A DNA stretch of 64,000 nt from Nitrospira sp. (lineage in GTDB: Bacteria > Nitrospirota > Nitrospiria > Nitrospirales > Nitrospiraceae): contig JAFEBL010000045.1 in the NCBI GenBank assembly GCA_018242665.1, positions 1 to 64,000 of the forward strand, read 5' to 3'. Below, in pieces: positions 63,780 through 64,000 of this stretch. Position numbers and translations under genes: made by a program. Numbering within the stretch: the first letter of the stretch is position 1; every line of letters begins with the position of its first letter. Below the pieces are notes generated by a model. That model saw only the letters and a program-made list of their open reading frames with translations, was not told the DNA's origin and searched no databases.

Positions 63780-64000
63780 CGCGAATGATCCACGGCGGGG
63801 ATGTGTACGGTGCAGCTCGTGAATTAAAGCGCACGCCCGATCACCTCCTCGACTTTAGCGCCAGCATCAACCCGTTAGGCCCCGCACCGGCTGTGCTCCG
63901 AATGCTCAAGGGTGCCGCAACCCTGCTGCGCCATTATCCCGATCCTCTATGTTGGGACCTTCGGCAGGCACTTGCGGCGTATTGGCGCCGCCATCCCGAT
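63776..64000 (+). CDS. cobC: L-threonine-O-3-phosphate decarboxylase (CobC/CobD), 3' end outside window
   Basis: A PLP-dependent enzyme that makes aminopropanol phosphate for the CbiB step. Only the first 75 residues are present: MIHGGDVYGAARELKRTPDH, LLDFSASINPLGPAPAVL and HYPDPLC. These match the N-terminus of this aminotransferase-like family. The start overlaps the cbiB stop. Truncation is by the window edge. Confidence 0.9.
   Translation, partial: MTRMIHGGDVYGAARELKRTPDHLLDFSASINPLGPAPAVLRMLKGAATLLRHYPDPLCWDLRQALAAYWRRHPD

Overview
The window is about 64 kb of moderately GC-rich bacterial chromosome. Its gene content points to a Gram-negative-type bacterium with an outer membrane: TonB-dependent receptor, polysaccharide export protein, outer-membrane barrel, lipoproteins. 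A Nitrospira-like member of the Nitrospirota would fit, but this is an impression from gene content and sequence style, not a test. No rRNA, CRISPR array, intact insertion sequence or prophage was seen.

Region 1 (1-16.4 kb) is mostly housekeeping: a 5'-truncated ftsH, then folP, glmM and comEC; a glycosyltransferase and a DegT-type aminotransferase behind a possible sigma-54 promoter; mtnA, ndk, a TPR lipoprotein with a PgaB-C-like domain, gcvH, lpdA, comEA and tyrS. ComEC and ComEA together suggest DNA uptake capacity.

Region 2 (16.6-26.4 kb) is the most unusual part: about a dozen short, tightly packed, mostly unrecognised genes. They include two proteins with extremely Cys-rich tails, a pair of paralogous beta-rich proteins ending in the same Trp-Cys-Glu...Cys signature, a protein built of short repeats, and an Ig-like protein. 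Among them sit an isoprenoid-synthase-like protein with two DxxxD motifs, a geranylgeranyl-reductase-family flavoprotein and a GH13 amylase. The run ends next to a tRNA-Gly(CCC) gene. It looks like an undescribed system that combines isoprenoid chemistry with structural proteins.

Region 3 (26.5-29 kb) is sparse. It has a LuxR-type regulator whose receiver domain lacks the phosphorylation residues, a small possible DNA-binding ORF, an orphan IS3 OrfA-like HTH protein and a 41-codon leader ORF coupled to the next operon.

Region 4 (29-50.1 kb) is a Wzx/Wzy-type exopolysaccharide locus. It encodes an unusual fused nucleotidyltransferase-like/beta-helix/phosphoglycosyltransferase, a Wzc-like co-polymerase with a degenerate P-loop, glycoside hydrolases, a GT39-like membrane protein, flippase, O-antigen ligase/polymerase, glycosyltransferases, a Wza-like exporter, an outer-membrane barrel, an aldo/keto reductase, a GMC oxidoreductase, an epimerase and gmd.

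Region 5 (50.3-64 kb) begins with a small BamE-like lipoprotein, rpmB and a SemiSWEET. A cobalamin regulon follows: two cobalamin riboswitches control btuFCD and then btuB-cbiA-cobO-CWC-pduO-cobU-cobT-cobS-cbiB-cobC. The last gene runs off the window. Together these genes import corrinoids, adenosylate them and assemble the nucleotide loop.
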